Part shown: positions 18,542-27,686 of the stretch, piece by piece
Position numbering within the stretch: the first letter of the stretch is position 1
How the letters are laid out: each line of letters begins with the position of its first letter
Assembly: GCF_016009175.1 (NCBI RefSeq)
Contig: NZ_JADUCM010000023.1
Span: 1 to 64,000, forward strand
From: Pseudomonas alkylphenolica
GTDB lineage: Bacteria > Pseudomonadota > Gammaproteobacteria > Pseudomonadales > Pseudomonadaceae
Length of the DNA stretch: 64,000 nucleotides
Direction of reading: 5' to 3'
Made by a program: the position numbers and the translations under genes
The notes under the pieces: model-generated
Database searches by the model: none
What the model saw: the letters and a program-made list of their open reading frames with translations, nothing else
What the model was told of the DNA's origin: nothing

Positions 18542-18589
18542 GGGAGCTGGCGTAACCGGCGATCGCGCGCGTAGCGATCGCCGGCTCCC
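18542..18589. repeat. REP-like hairpin before the pgm 3' end
   Basis: gggag...ctccc enclosing the near-perfect inverted repeat ccggcgatcgc / gcgatcgccgg around gcgcgta. This is a second REP subtype in the window, different from the one at 12472. It lies between two convergent genes, a usual REP position. Confidence 0.8.
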
Positions 18590-18605
18590 GCCAACACCGG
18601 ACCGG

Positions 18606-20243
18606 TCAGGCGATGGCAGCGTCTACCAGTTGCTGTGCTTCTGCCACCAGGCGCTGCAGGTGTGCTTCGTCCACGAAGCTTTCGGCGTAGATCTTGTAGA
18701 TGTCCTCGGTGCCCGACGGGCGCGCGGCAAACCAGCCGTTGGCGGTCATCACTTTCAGGCCGCCAATGGCCTGGTTGTTACCCGGGGCATGGCTGAGGAT
18801 CTGCACGATCGGTTCACCGGCAAGTTCGGTCGATTTGACCTGCTCCGGCGCAAGCTTGCTCAACAGTGCCTTCTGCTGCGGGTTGGCCTTGGCCTCCACA
18901 CGGGTGGCGAACGGCTCGCCCAGCTCCGCCGTCAGGGCCTCATAGGCCTTGCTTGGGTCACGACCGGTGCGGGCAGTGATCTCGGCAGCGAGCAAGGCTG
19001 GAATCAGGCCGTCCTTGTCGGTGGTCCAGACGCTGCCGTCCTTGCGCAGGAACGACGCACCAGCGCTTTCTTCACCGCCAAAGCCGAGGCTGCCGTCGAA
19101 CAGGCCATCGGCAAAAAACTTGAAGCCCACCGGCACTTCGTAGAGGCGGCGACCCAGTCGGGCGGTCACACGATCGATCAGGCCGCTGCTGACCACGGTT
19201 TTACCCACGGCCGCATCCGCTCGCCACTGTGGGCGGTGCTGGAACAGGTAGTCGATGGCCACTGCCAGGTAATTGTTCGGCGCCAGCAAGCCATTGGGGG
19301 TCACGATGCCGTGGCGGTCGTGGTCCGGGTCGCAGGCAAACGCCACGTCGAAACGCTCGCGCAGGCCGATCAGACCCTGCATGGCGTGCGGCGAGGACGG
19401 GTCCATGCGGATCTGGCCATCCCAGTCGACGCACATGAAGCGGAAGGTCGGATCAACTTCGGTGTTGACCACTTCCAGGTTCAGCTTGTAGTGCTCAGCG
19501 ATGGCCGACCAGTAGCGCACCCCGGCGCCACCCAGCGGATCGACGCCCAAGCGCAGGTTGGCAGCGCGGATCACGTCGAAGTCGATGACGTTCTCCAGGT
19601 CCGCCACATAGCTGCTTACATAGTCATGACGGTGCGTGGTGCTGGCGTTCAGGGCCTGCTCGTGGTCGATTCGCTTGACGCCGTTGAGGCCGTCCGCCAG
19701 CAACTCGTTGGCTTTGGCTTCGATCCACTTGGTGACATCGCTGTCGGCTGGGCCACCGTTGGGCGGGTTGTATTTGAAACCGCCGCTTTGCGGCGGGTTG
19801 TGCGACGGCGTAATCACGATGCCGTCGGCCAGGCCGCTGCTGCGGCCACGGTTGTAACAGATGATGGCGTGGGACACGGCCGGCGTCGGCGTGTACTCGT
19901 CATCCTTGGACAGCATCACTTCAACACCGTTGGCCGCCAGTACCTGCAAGGCGCTGGCCGCAGCGGGCGTCGACAGGGCATGGGTATCGGCACCGATGAA
20001 CAGCGGGCCATCGATACCTTTGGCCTGGCGGTACAGGCAAATGGCCTGGCTGATGGCCAATACGTGGTGCTCGTTGAAGCTCAGGTCCAGCGAGCTGCCC
20101 CGGTGGCCGGAAGTGCCGAATGCAACCCGCTGGGTGGCAACGCTGGCATCGGGCTGGCCGGTATAGTAGGCGGTCAACAGGCGCGGGATATCTACCAGCA
20201 CGAAGGCTGGAGCCGGTTTGCCTGCCAAAGGACTGAGCTTCAT
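18606..20243 (-). CDS. pgm: Phosphoglucomutase (alpha-D-glucose specific)
   Basis: Interconverts glucose 6-phosphate and glucose 1-phosphate, feeding GalU. It has 545 residues from the ATG giving MKLSPLAGKPAPAF; the frame extends 22 codons upstream without a ribosome site. The signatures are FGTSGHRG near 40, the phosphoserine loop TPSHNPP, the metal loop DPDHDRHG and the sugar-binding GGEESAG. These define the E. coli Pgm type rather than the AlgC type. It is single-gene, with the nuclease-helicase gene ending 99 bases upstream. Confidence 0.95.
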   Translation of the reverse strand: MKLSPLAGKPAPAFVLVDIPRLLTAYYTGQPDASVATQRVAFGTSGHRGSSLDLSFNEHHVLAISQAICLYRQAKGIDGPLFIGADTHALSTPAAASALQVLAANGVEVMLSKDDEYTPTPAVSHAIICYNRGRSSGLADGIVITPSHNPPQSGGFKYNPPNGGPADSDVTKWIEAKANELLADGLNGVKRIDHEQALNASTTHRHDYVSSYVADLENVIDFDVIRAANLRLGVDPLGGAGVRYWSAIAEHYKLNLEVVNTEVDPTFRFMCVDWDGQIRMDPSSPHAMQGLIGLRERFDVAFACDPDHDRHGIVTPNGLLAPNNYLAVAIDYLFQHRPQWRADAAVGKTVVSSGLIDRVTARLGRRLYEVPVGFKFFADGLFDGSLGFGGEESAGASFLRKDGSVWTTDKDGLIPALLAAEITARTGRDPSKAYEALTAELGEPFATRVEAKANPQQKALLSKLAPEQVKSTELAGEPIVQILSHAPGNNQAIGGLKVMTANGWFAARPSGTEDIYKIYAESFVDEAHLQRLVAEAQQLVDAAIA

Positions 20244-20342
20244 GCAAAACCTCAAAAAAGGATGTTCAGGGTTTGAAAACGCAGAGTTTACTGGCACTTT
20301 GACAAGCACGCGATGGCATTGCTCCCTGTGCCGGGAAATTCT

Positions 20343-22601
20343 CTATTGCGGGGCCCACCAGCCGGGAAACATCTGCTGCACCCGCGCCTCGGCGAAGCGG
20401 TCGTCGATGAGCATGACCATGCCCCGGTCGGTAGTGCCGCGAATCACCCGGCCGGCAGCCTGAATGACCTTCTGCACACCGGGATACAGGTAGGTGTAGT
20501 CAAACCCCGCCCCAAACAGCTGAGCCATGCGTTGCTTGATCTGCTCGTTCACCGGGTTGACCTGGGGCAGCCCCAGCGTCGCCACGAACGCCCCGATCAG
20601 CCGCGTTCCCGGCAAATCGACACCTTCAGCGAACGCCCCGCCCAGCACCGCAAAACCGATACCGCAACCGTCGGCTTCGAAACGCGCCAGGAAGCCCTGG
20701 CGCTGCGCCTCGTCCATGCCGGGTGCCTGGCGCCACTGGACAATCTGCGGGTGGCTTGCCGCCAGCCGTTCCGCCACCTGCTGCAGGTAGTCGAAGCTGC
20801 TGAAGAAGGCCAGGTAATTGCCCGGCTGCCGCGCGTACTGTGCGCCAATCAGTTCGACAATCGGCGCCACCGAAGCGGCACGCTGCTGAAAACGGGTCGA
20901 GACATGGCTGACCACCTGTACCTGCAGTTGCTCGGCTGCAAAGGGTGAGGCCACGTCGAGCCAGGCGGTATCGGCCGGCATGCCGAGCAGGTCCGCGTAG
21001 TAACGCCTGGGGCTCAGGGTGGCGGAAAACAGCGTGGTGCTGCGAGTGGCCGCGATCCGCGGGCCGATCTGCGCAGCCGGCACCACGTTGCGCAGGCACA
21101 GGGTCGACAGGCTGCGCTTGCCTGCTGCGCCTTCGCGTTTGCTGATATCGAAGATGAAATGTGCGTCAAACAGCTCACTGACCCGCAGGAACTGCAGCGC
21201 GTCAAAAAAGAACTGCAGCAGGGCCGGCTCGATCCCGGCGGGTTGCTGGTTCAACTGCTCCTGAATCAAACCCACGCAGTTTTGCAACGCCTTGAGCAAG
21301 GCTTCCGGTAGCGCGTCGACAACCCGGTACGGCACCTGTTGCGCCTTGTGCAAGGCGTTCCACTGGCGATTGAGGCGGTCCAGCGCGCTGGTCATGCCGG
21401 CCGGCTTGCTCCGGCGCAAGGCCTGCAACTGCCATTGATCGAGGCTGGCGCTGTACATCTGTCGCGCCCGATCCACCAGGTTGTGGGCTTCATCCACCAG
21501 CACGGCCACACGCCACTGATTGACCTGGGCCAGCCCATGAAGCAAGGCACTCTGGTCAAAGTAGTAGTTGTAGTCGGCGACCAGTACATCGACCCAGCGC
21601 GCCATTTCCTGCCCCAGGTAATAAGGGCACACCTGGTGCGCCAGGGCCACTTCACGTAACGCTGCCTTGTCGAGCAGGGTCACCGCCTGGGCCGCCCGGC
21701 GCGCAGCGGGCAAGCGGTCGTAGAAGCCTTTGGCCAAGGGACAGGCGTCGCCATGGCAGGCCGTGCCGGGAAACTCGCAGGCCTTGTCCCGGGCGACCAG
21801 TTCCAGGCTACGCAGGGCCAATGCTGGCGCACTGCCGTGCACCTGCTGCAATGCTTCCAGGGCAAGGGCGCGTCCCGGGGTCTTGGCGGTGAGGAAAAAC
21901 ACCTTGTCCAGTTGCTGCGGCACCATCGCCTTGAGCAGCGGAAACAACGTCCCCAGGGTTTTGCCGATGCCCGTGGTGGCCTGGGCCATCAGGCAACGGC
22001 CCGTGCTCACCGTCTTGTACACGGTTTCGGCCAGGTCGCGCTGGCCTCGGCGAAATTGCCCATGGGGAAATGCCAGTGCCTGCAGCCCGCTATCGCGCAC
22101 GGCAATACGTTGCATCTGCTGCTCAGCCCAGTGCAGGAACACCCGGCACTGGGTGTTGAAGAATTCCTCAAGCGCTTGCACACTCATGTGCTGTTGGATC
22201 AGGGTTTGCGTGTCGCTGTCGACATCCAGGTACACCAGCGCCAGGTTGATCCCGTCCAGCTGGCGCTGGTGGCAGAGCAGCCAGCCGTAGACTTTGGCCT
22301 GGGCCCAATGCAACTGGCGATGATTGTGCGGCTGCCGTGCCAGATCGCCTCGGTGGGTCTTGATCTCTTCGAGCCGGTTCAGCAGCGGGTCGTAACCATC
22401 TGCCCTGCCCCGCACCTGCAAGGCGCCATACTGCCCCTCAAGGCTGATCTCGGCCTCATACCCGGGGCCGCGTCGGGCCACTACCCGTTGATGGCCGATA
22501 ATGCCTTCCTGCGCAGTGGGTGACGGGGTAAAACGCAGGTCGAGGTCGCCCTCCTTGGCGCTGAACTCGCACAATGCCCGCACTGCGACGCGATAGCTCA
22601 T
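20343..22601 (-). CDS. PD-(D/E)XK nuclease fused to XPD/DinG-like helicase
   Basis: Protein of 752 residues. The N-terminal part (about 1-165) has a Cas4/RecB-like nuclease pattern: GRADGYD (D68), EEIKTH (E79, K81) and HWAQAKVYG (Q101). The helicase has motif I ATTGIGKTLG at about 208-217, four cysteines spaced as in an XPD-type iron-sulfur cluster (C-EFPGTAC-HGDAC ... HQVCPYY), VDEAHN as motif II, and QAAGRVIRG as motif VI. Its start overlaps the stop of the FAN1-like gene by four bases. The pair probably acts in interstrand crosslink or branched DNA repair. Confidence 0.93.
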   Translation of the reverse strand: MSYRVAVRALCEFSAKEGDLDLRFTPSPTAQEGIIGHQRVVARRGPGYEAEISLEGQYGALQVRGRADGYDPLLNRLEEIKTHRGDLARQPHNHRQLHWAQAKVYGWLLCHQRQLDGINLALVYLDVDSDTQTLIQQHMSVQALEEFFNTQCRVFLHWAEQQMQRIAVRDSGLQALAFPHGQFRRGQRDLAETVYKTVSTGRCLMAQATTGIGKTLGTLFPLLKAMVPQQLDKVFFLTAKTPGRALALEALQQVHGSAPALALRSLELVARDKACEFPGTACHGDACPLAKGFYDRLPAARRAAQAVTLLDKAALREVALAHQVCPYYLGQEMARWVDVLVADYNYYFDQSALLHGLAQVNQWRVAVLVDEAHNLVDRARQMYSASLDQWQLQALRRSKPAGMTSALDRLNRQWNALHKAQQVPYRVVDALPEALLKALQNCVGLIQEQLNQQPAGIEPALLQFFFDALQFLRVSELFDAHFIFDISKREGAAGKRSLSTLCLRNVVPAAQIGPRIAATRSTTLFSATLSPRRYYADLLGMPADTAWLDVASPFAAEQLQVQVVSHVSTRFQQRAASVAPIVELIGAQYARQPGNYLAFFSSFDYLQQVAERLAASHPQIVQWRQAPGMDEAQRQGFLARFEADGCGIGFAVLGGAFAEGVDLPGTRLIGAFVATLGLPQVNPVNEQIKQRMAQLFGAGFDYTYLYPGVQKVIQAAGRVIRGTTDRGMVMLIDDRFAEARVQQMFPGWWAPQ

Positions 22602-24250
22602 GGGGCCGGCTCATCCCAGCGCACATGGCAGACTTCAACGGGCAAGCCGTGCCGGTTACAGAAATCGATCCAGCGCAGCTGGCTGTCTTGCAGGCGATCG
22701 CCCGGTCCCTTGACCTCGATCATCCGGTAGCGTTGCTGGTCGGGCCAGAACTGGATCAGGTCGGGCATGCCGGCGCGGTTGGCCTGGATATCTTCAAGCA
22801 AGCGCTCGAAACAGCACTTGAGGTGTTGCGCGGGCACACACGCCAGCGCCTGTTCGAGCAGCTCCTCACGGAGCACCTGCCAATACACAAAGGGTGATTG
22901 CAGCCCCTGCTTGCTGGAGAAGTGCTGGCGGATGGTTTGCAGGTAACGACCATCATCCAGCTGGGCGAGGCAATCGCTGAACAGGTTCGCGCGCCGCACC
23001 CGGAACTCGGGGTCATGCAGGTCTTGGGGTGCACTCTGAAACGGGTGGAAGAAGGCGCCGGGTACCGGGGCAAAGATCGCCTCCCAGCACAGCAGGCCGA
23101 ACAGGCTGTTGAACAGCGTGTTCTCCACGTAGTGCACCTGCCCCCCGCCTTGTTGCAGTTGCATCAGCGCCGCCTGCTCCACGCCCAGTACCGCCAGCTC
23201 ACGGGGCAATTGCAACTCGATCAGCGGCGGCGACGCCTTAGCCTGCCTACGTTGTGGCGGTCCGCCCAGTTTGCGTTGCAGGCGTGGCAGTATGCGCGAC
23301 AGCGCTTGTGCCTCGATCGGCCCGGCAGGTTGCTCGGCAATTTCCGTTGCCAAGGCATAGGCCTGCGCCCACTGTTCACTGCGCTCAAGCACCCGGACGC
23401 GACGAATGCGTGCCTGCGGATGCTGGCTTTGCGGGTAGATCTGCAACGCCAGGTCCCAGTCGCCCAGGCGCTCGCTGTGCTGACCCAGCTGGTACAGCAA
23501 GCGCGAACGACGGCGCAACAGCCAGGGATTGTCGCTGCCCAGCACTTGAACCTGATCCAGCACTTCGGTAACCGGCAGGCCCTGCTCCAGCAACTCGGCG
23601 CAGCGGTGCAACGCCAGGGCCGCGTCCACATCGTTGCGGTGGCGCAACGCCCGGGATTCATCACTGAAGGCCACCTGCTCGTAACGCAGCAGCCCCAGGT
23701 CTGCGAGCACAAACTCAGACCAGCCCTGGTACAGGTTGCCAAAGAACAACAGGCGCAGGCGATCACACAGTGCCTGCAGCTGCAGGGTAATGATCGGTTC
23801 GGCAAAGCCAGGCAGCCAGTCGTGCAGGCAACGCGGTGTCAGTTCCAGGACCTGCAACTGGGCGTACAGCTCTGCCTTGGCCGCTCTGGGCCGCGTCAGC
23901 TGCGATGCAAAGCCTTCGGCAATCTCTTCCTTGCGCAATAGCTGGAACAGTTGCTCCAGGCTCAGCGGTTGGCAATCGCTGACCCACCCCATCGCCAACA
24001 AGGGCTCAAGAGCCGGCAACGTTGGGCCGATCTCGGCGTACTCGAGCTTGCTGGGGCGAAACTGCTCGCCTTTACGCATGACCATGCGTACCAGCAATGC
24101 CCGTGCAGGACGCGGCTGCTCACGGAACAGACGGATAAACGCCTGCTCGTGTTCATCGAGCAGATCGGCATAGCGCAGCTCGATCCAGTCGAGCACTTGC
24201 TGGAAGTTGTGGAGGTAATAAAACGGGTCGTCGACGGAGTAAGCAATCAC
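22598..24250 (-). CDS. FAN1-like structure-specific nuclease (VRR-NUC)
   Basis: Protein of 550 residues ending in a VRR-NUC nuclease domain: GMPDLI (D497), EVKG (E512, K514) and a following Gln, the catalytic set of this PD-(D/E)XK branch. The long helical N-terminal region with HTH/TPR-like parts matches bacterial FAN1, studied structurally in P. aeruginosa, which incises 5' flaps and unhooks interstrand crosslinks. The start is GTG (MIAYSVDDPFYYL); the ribosome site is weak. It is first in a two-gene operon with the nuclease-helicase fusion (four-base overlap). Confidence 0.92.
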   Translation of the reverse strand: MIAYSVDDPFYYLHNFQQVLDWIELRYADLLDEHEQAFIRLFREQPRPARALLVRMVMRKGEQFRPSKLEYAEIGPTLPALEPLLAMGWVSDCQPLSLEQLFQLLRKEEIAEGFASQLTRPRAAKAELYAQLQVLELTPRCLHDWLPGFAEPIITLQLQALCDRLRLLFFGNLYQGWSEFVLADLGLLRYEQVAFSDESRALRHRNDVDAALALHRCAELLEQGLPVTEVLDQVQVLGSDNPWLLRRRSRLLYQLGQHSERLGDWDLALQIYPQSQHPQARIRRVRVLERSEQWAQAYALATEIAEQPAGPIEAQALSRILPRLQRKLGGPPQRRQAKASPPLIELQLPRELAVLGVEQAALMQLQQGGGQVHYVENTLFNSLFGLLCWEAIFAPVPGAFFHPFQSAPQDLHDPEFRVRRANLFSDCLAQLDDGRYLQTIRQHFSSKQGLQSPFVYWQVLREELLEQALACVPAQHLKCCFERLLEDIQANRAGMPDLIQFWPDQQRYRMIEVKGPGDRLQDSQLRWIDFCNRHGLPVEVCHVRWDEPAP

Positions 24251-24340
24251 GGCGAAGCTACGGGTAGGCCATCAAGATACTGGTTATACATACAGACAAC
24301 CCTGCTTGGCAAGCACCGCACTGACCGCTGATCGGCCCGC

Positions 24341-25738
24341 CTAAGCACCCGCCTTGATTGCCCGCCGAAGCTCCTCATCGAGCACATTCAATGCGCTGTG
24401 CAAGTCACCCGGCCCACCAGCTGGCCATCCGAGGCGCACATGCTGCTGATAATCGCCCTTCACACTGAATGCCTCGCCCGGCTCGATGACCAGACCGTGA
24501 CGCAACAAGCGGTTGAACAAGGCGCGCGTGTCGAGTGGCTCGCGCACCTGCGCCCAGATGGCGGCACCGCCAGCGGGCATCTGGAAATGCAGGTGAGCGC
24601 CGAGCTGTATCTGCAGTTGCCGGTACAAATGCGCCACGCGCTCGCGCAGGCACAACCGCGCCTGTTCCAGGTACAGGTCAACGCGTCCCTTGGCATACAG
24701 CCGGGCCACGGCTTGCTGCCGCCGGGGCGGCAGGCGAAAACCTCGTGCCAGGAAGTGACGCTGCAGGGCGTGCTGGTCTTGCCGGGCCAGCAGATAGGCA
24801 TAGGGCGCTTCGGCACCGACCGTGCGCTCCAGCGACGAGAACACCAGCAGCCGTTGCGGATCGATCACCTCACGCAGGCTCGCCTGCGGCCGGGCGGCAA
24901 AACAGTATTCGCCGTCCAGGTCATTCTCCAGCAGCCACACATCGTGACGGGCCAGCAAACCGGCGATAGCCTCGTGCTGCGAGGACGGCAAGAGGTTGCC
25001 CAAGGGGCTGTGCAAGCGCGAAGGCAGCATCACCATGCGCACCGGCTCACATACCAGCAGCCGCGCAAAGTGATCCAGATCCAGTGCCCCATCAATGCCC
25101 AGCGGCATTTCAATGACCCGCAACCCGACGGCCTGGAAGATTCTCAGCAGGTACCAGGAACACGGTGAGGTGACCAGGAGGGTACTGCCTTGCAGCTGCA
25201 AGGCCGGCAGCATCGTTTCAAACAACACGCGCAGGTCACCCGCCAGGTAGACATCATCGGCGCTCCAGTACTGGTGCACCGACCGGGTATAGCGCGCTGC
25301 CAGCGCTGTACGCAACTCGAGGTCGCCGCAAGGGTTGAACTGACCGGCAGCCCGGGGGTATTGGCGCAACAACTGGCGCTCGATAGCGAGCAGATTCGCC
25401 TCCAGAGACGGCTCATCGCTGCTCAGTACGCCCAACTGCGGATGGCCGGCATGGTGCTGAAGGTGATGCAACAGGTCTTCGCCAGCGAACACCGACACGG
25501 CGGGTTCTGCGCCGCGGGCGAAGTAACCCGACTTGGGAACCGACTGCACACGACCATCATGCTCGAGCAATGAATACGCATACTGGACGGTCGAGATTGA
25601 AACGCTCAGGCGTCGCGAGAGATCGCGCAACGAGGGCAATTTGTTGTAACTACCGGGGGCCATCTGGGCAATCAGCTCAACCAGGTAGCGGTACACAGCC
25701 TGATAGGCAAATTCGCTATTTTTTGTCGGATGCTTCAT
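24341..25738 (-). CDS. MocR-type regulator with degenerate aminotransferase domain
   Basis: Protein of 465 residues: GntR winged helix (about 12-75; LPSLRDLSRRLSVSISTVQYAYSLLE) plus a fold-type I aminotransferase-like domain. In MocR proteins the PLP lysine lies in a GSFSK-like stretch. Here the aligned segment reads VFSSLERT, with Glu in the lysine position (near residue 303). The usual EDDYD is ENDLD. PLP attachment by Schiff base is therefore doubtful. Its ATG overlaps the stop of the upstream 492-residue gene (TGATG), so the two are coupled. The target is unknown. Confidence 0.87.
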   Translation of the reverse strand: MKHPTKNSEFAYQAVYRYLVELIAQMAPGSYNKLPSLRDLSRRLSVSISTVQYAYSLLEHDGRVQSVPKSGYFARGAEPAVSVFAGEDLLHHLQHHAGHPQLGVLSSDEPSLEANLLAIERQLLRQYPRAAGQFNPCGDLELRTALAARYTRSVHQYWSADDVYLAGDLRVLFETMLPALQLQGSTLLVTSPCSWYLLRIFQAVGLRVIEMPLGIDGALDLDHFARLLVCEPVRMVMLPSRLHSPLGNLLPSSQHEAIAGLLARHDVWLLENDLDGEYCFAARPQASLREVIDPQRLLVFSSLERTVGAEAPYAYLLARQDQHALQRHFLARGFRLPPRRQQAVARLYAKGRVDLYLEQARLCLRERVAHLYRQLQIQLGAHLHFQMPAGGAAIWAQVREPLDTRALFNRLLRHGLVIEPGEAFSVKGDYQQHVRLGWPAGGPGDLHSALNVLDEELRRAIKAGA

Positions 25739-27216
25739 CAAAGGCTGCCGGCCCGACCACCCCGGTGCTGTCTGCTGATCGTCGTGCCAGCCTGTAAGTA
25801 CCTGAGATCAGCCCCGCGTGCGTGCAAACGGGTCAACAATGCAGCGACCGGCGGGGTTCGGCTGTAGAGGCCCTGCAGCATCTGCAGCGGCAAGCCACCG
25901 ATGTCCACCAGCCATTGCACCACGGGCTCCGGCGCCGATTGCCCGCGCAATGCCTTGTGCAGGTAAGGCAGTGCTACCAGCATGCCGGGGTGGCAGCGAC
26001 GGAGAAATGCTTCAAGGTTCATACCTCCCTTCACAAAAGGGCGAAACAATCGACACACCAACTGGGCTTCGCTCAAACCGTAGGCACGCAGGGCCGCCTC
26101 ATTAGCCTGGTCGCGCCGCGCCTCCAGCACATCCGCCTGCCAGTGCTCGAGCACCGGGTCTTGCAAGGCCTCCGGTATCCCCTGGTGCTGCATCACATGG
26201 CGCGCCTGCTGCTGGAACGCCTCGATGCCATCACGGTACGTCGTGTTGTCTACAAACTCTGCGTGAAGCCCCTGCAGGTGGGCCAGCAGCACGGGGCTGG
26301 CAGTCCCCGCCTGCGCGGAAAAAAAGCTCTGTTCATCGAACCGGTAGCCGAGAAAAGCCATCAGTCGTTCGCAGTAGCGCGACCCGTGTTCAGCCACCAG
26401 GTCGTCAATGGCGATAAAGCGCAGGGCTGGCCGGTCATCCGCGTCGGGCACAGGCGGTAGCTCGAACGTCTGGCCAAGCAGCAGCCGGGTGTAGCGCCTG
26501 TGCAGTGCCCCCATACCGTCGAACAACGTCGTTGCACAGCTGTGGATGGGACGCACGCCTTCAAGCTCGGCGCTGCGCAGGGCACGTCGGCTCCAGGCCA
26601 GGTAGCGCTTGCGGTCCGCCAGCGGGTCGGCGGTGATGATCGCGTCGACACCGCCCTTCCAGCGCATGGCCTGGCGTGCAAGTTCGGCCATGTGAAGGTA
26701 GCCATGACCGGCAAAGTTCGCCGAGAGCGCCGCATCCGCTGAAAGATGCCCGTCCAGCAACCACTCATGCCGCTCGCACAGCTGCTGGTCAGCGGAGGGT
26801 GGCCGACGGCTGTCGTAGGACAGTAACTGGCCCGTATCCAGTACCAACAACTCGACTCGGGGATCGTCATGCATGAATAGCGTCGAAAAGGTGCTATCGA
26901 TGTTGGCCTGGGTGGTTGAACTCATCCCTGCTTGCCAGGCTGTGGCCACATGCAGCCGAAACGTCCCGGAGGCACGTGAGGCGATACTCAACTGTGCAGC
27001 GCGCAGGCAGGCCAGTGCCTGGACGCAGGGCTGGCTGCCATCGCAGACGAACATCAAGCGTACGCCGTTGATACGCTCCACGCCGCCGGCCGCGACGATC
27101 AAGCGTTGAATCAGCAACTGCAACGAGGCCTTTTGCGCCTGCGACAAATGTTCAAATAACCGCTGCAATACTTGTTGATATATATACTGCATGGCTTGTT
27201 CGTGAATACTGCCCAT
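25738..27216 (-). CDS. Unrecognised 492-residue protein coupled to a MocR-type regulator
   Basis: I do not recognise this family. The protein is soluble-looking and largely helical, with no signal peptide or long hydrophobic segment. A Rossmann-like stretch near the N-terminus (VRLMFVCDGSQPCVQALACL) is followed by an ITADPLADRKRYLAW segment and a helical C-terminus (FRPFVKGGMNLEAFLRR). The DGS and C residues do not make a known catalytic motif to me. I chose ATG 27216; a GTG at 27246 is also possible. It overlaps the degenerate MocR gene and heads the operon from a 400-base AT-richer promoter region. Confidence 0.8.
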   Translation of the reverse strand: MGSIHEQAMQYIYQQVLQRLFEHLSQAQKASLQLLIQRLIVAAGGVERINGVRLMFVCDGSQPCVQALACLRAAQLSIASRASGTFRLHVATAWQAGMSSTTQANIDSTFSTLFMHDDPRVELLVLDTGQLLSYDSRRPPSADQQLCERHEWLLDGHLSADAALSANFAGHGYLHMAELARQAMRWKGGVDAIITADPLADRKRYLAWSRRALRSAELEGVRPIHSCATTLFDGMGALHRRYTRLLLGQTFELPPVPDADDRPALRFIAIDDLVAEHGSRYCERLMAFLGYRFDEQSFFSAQAGTASPVLLAHLQGLHAEFVDNTTYRDGIEAFQQQARHVMQHQGIPEALQDPVLEHWQADVLEARRDQANEAALRAYGLSEAQLVCRLFRPFVKGGMNLEAFLRRCHPGMLVALPYLHKALRGQSAPEPVVQWLVDIGGLPLQMLQGLYSRTPPVAALLTRLHARGADLRYLQAGTTISRQHRGGRAGSL

Positions 27217-27246
27217 AACGCCCACCTGAATTTCAGTTACGGCCAC

Positions 27247-27640
27247 CTGAAAGAAATCACTCCTGCGAAATCTTTCAATCAGCAGAAATAAGAATCAACC
27301 TAGAGTCCTAGGAAACTTCCCACAACTTCCTACAGCAACATACTGATAGCCCAACCTAATCCGCTCCTGCGCCAGCCTGCATTCTCACCCAGCCGAACCA
27401 ATAGAAACTGCCCTATCACAACTCACTCCTTGAGTGCACAAATGACAGGTCATTATCGGGCGTTACCCCGTGAATAAAAGATACAGAAATCCACAGAAAA
27501 GCAGTTCAGATTCACATCTACAAACATTTACTCGCCGTGTAGCATTTAAAATTGTCGCCTATTAAACATAATTTAATCAGGCGCATTGTGCCGGTCATTT
27601 TATTGATTGAAACATCCGATATCGACATAGGAAATTTGCA
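27247..27640. other. AT-richer intergenic region
   Basis: About 395 bases without a supportable gene, noticeably richer in A and T than its neighbours (for example cctattaaacataatttaatc near 27560). It lies upstream of the unknown protein and MocR operon and probably contains its promoter. I cannot name a specific site. Confidence 0.5.
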
Positions 27641-27644
27641 CAAA

Positions 27645-27672
27645 AAAAGCCCGGGCAATGCCCGGGCTTTTT
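27645..27672 (-). terminator. Intrinsic terminator after the oxidoreductase gene
   Basis: Stem aaaaagcccgggc / gcccgggcttttt with a three-base loop, 14 bases past the stop codon of the gene at 27687. Confidence 0.88.
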
Positions 27673-27686
27673 GACTGACCCACGCT

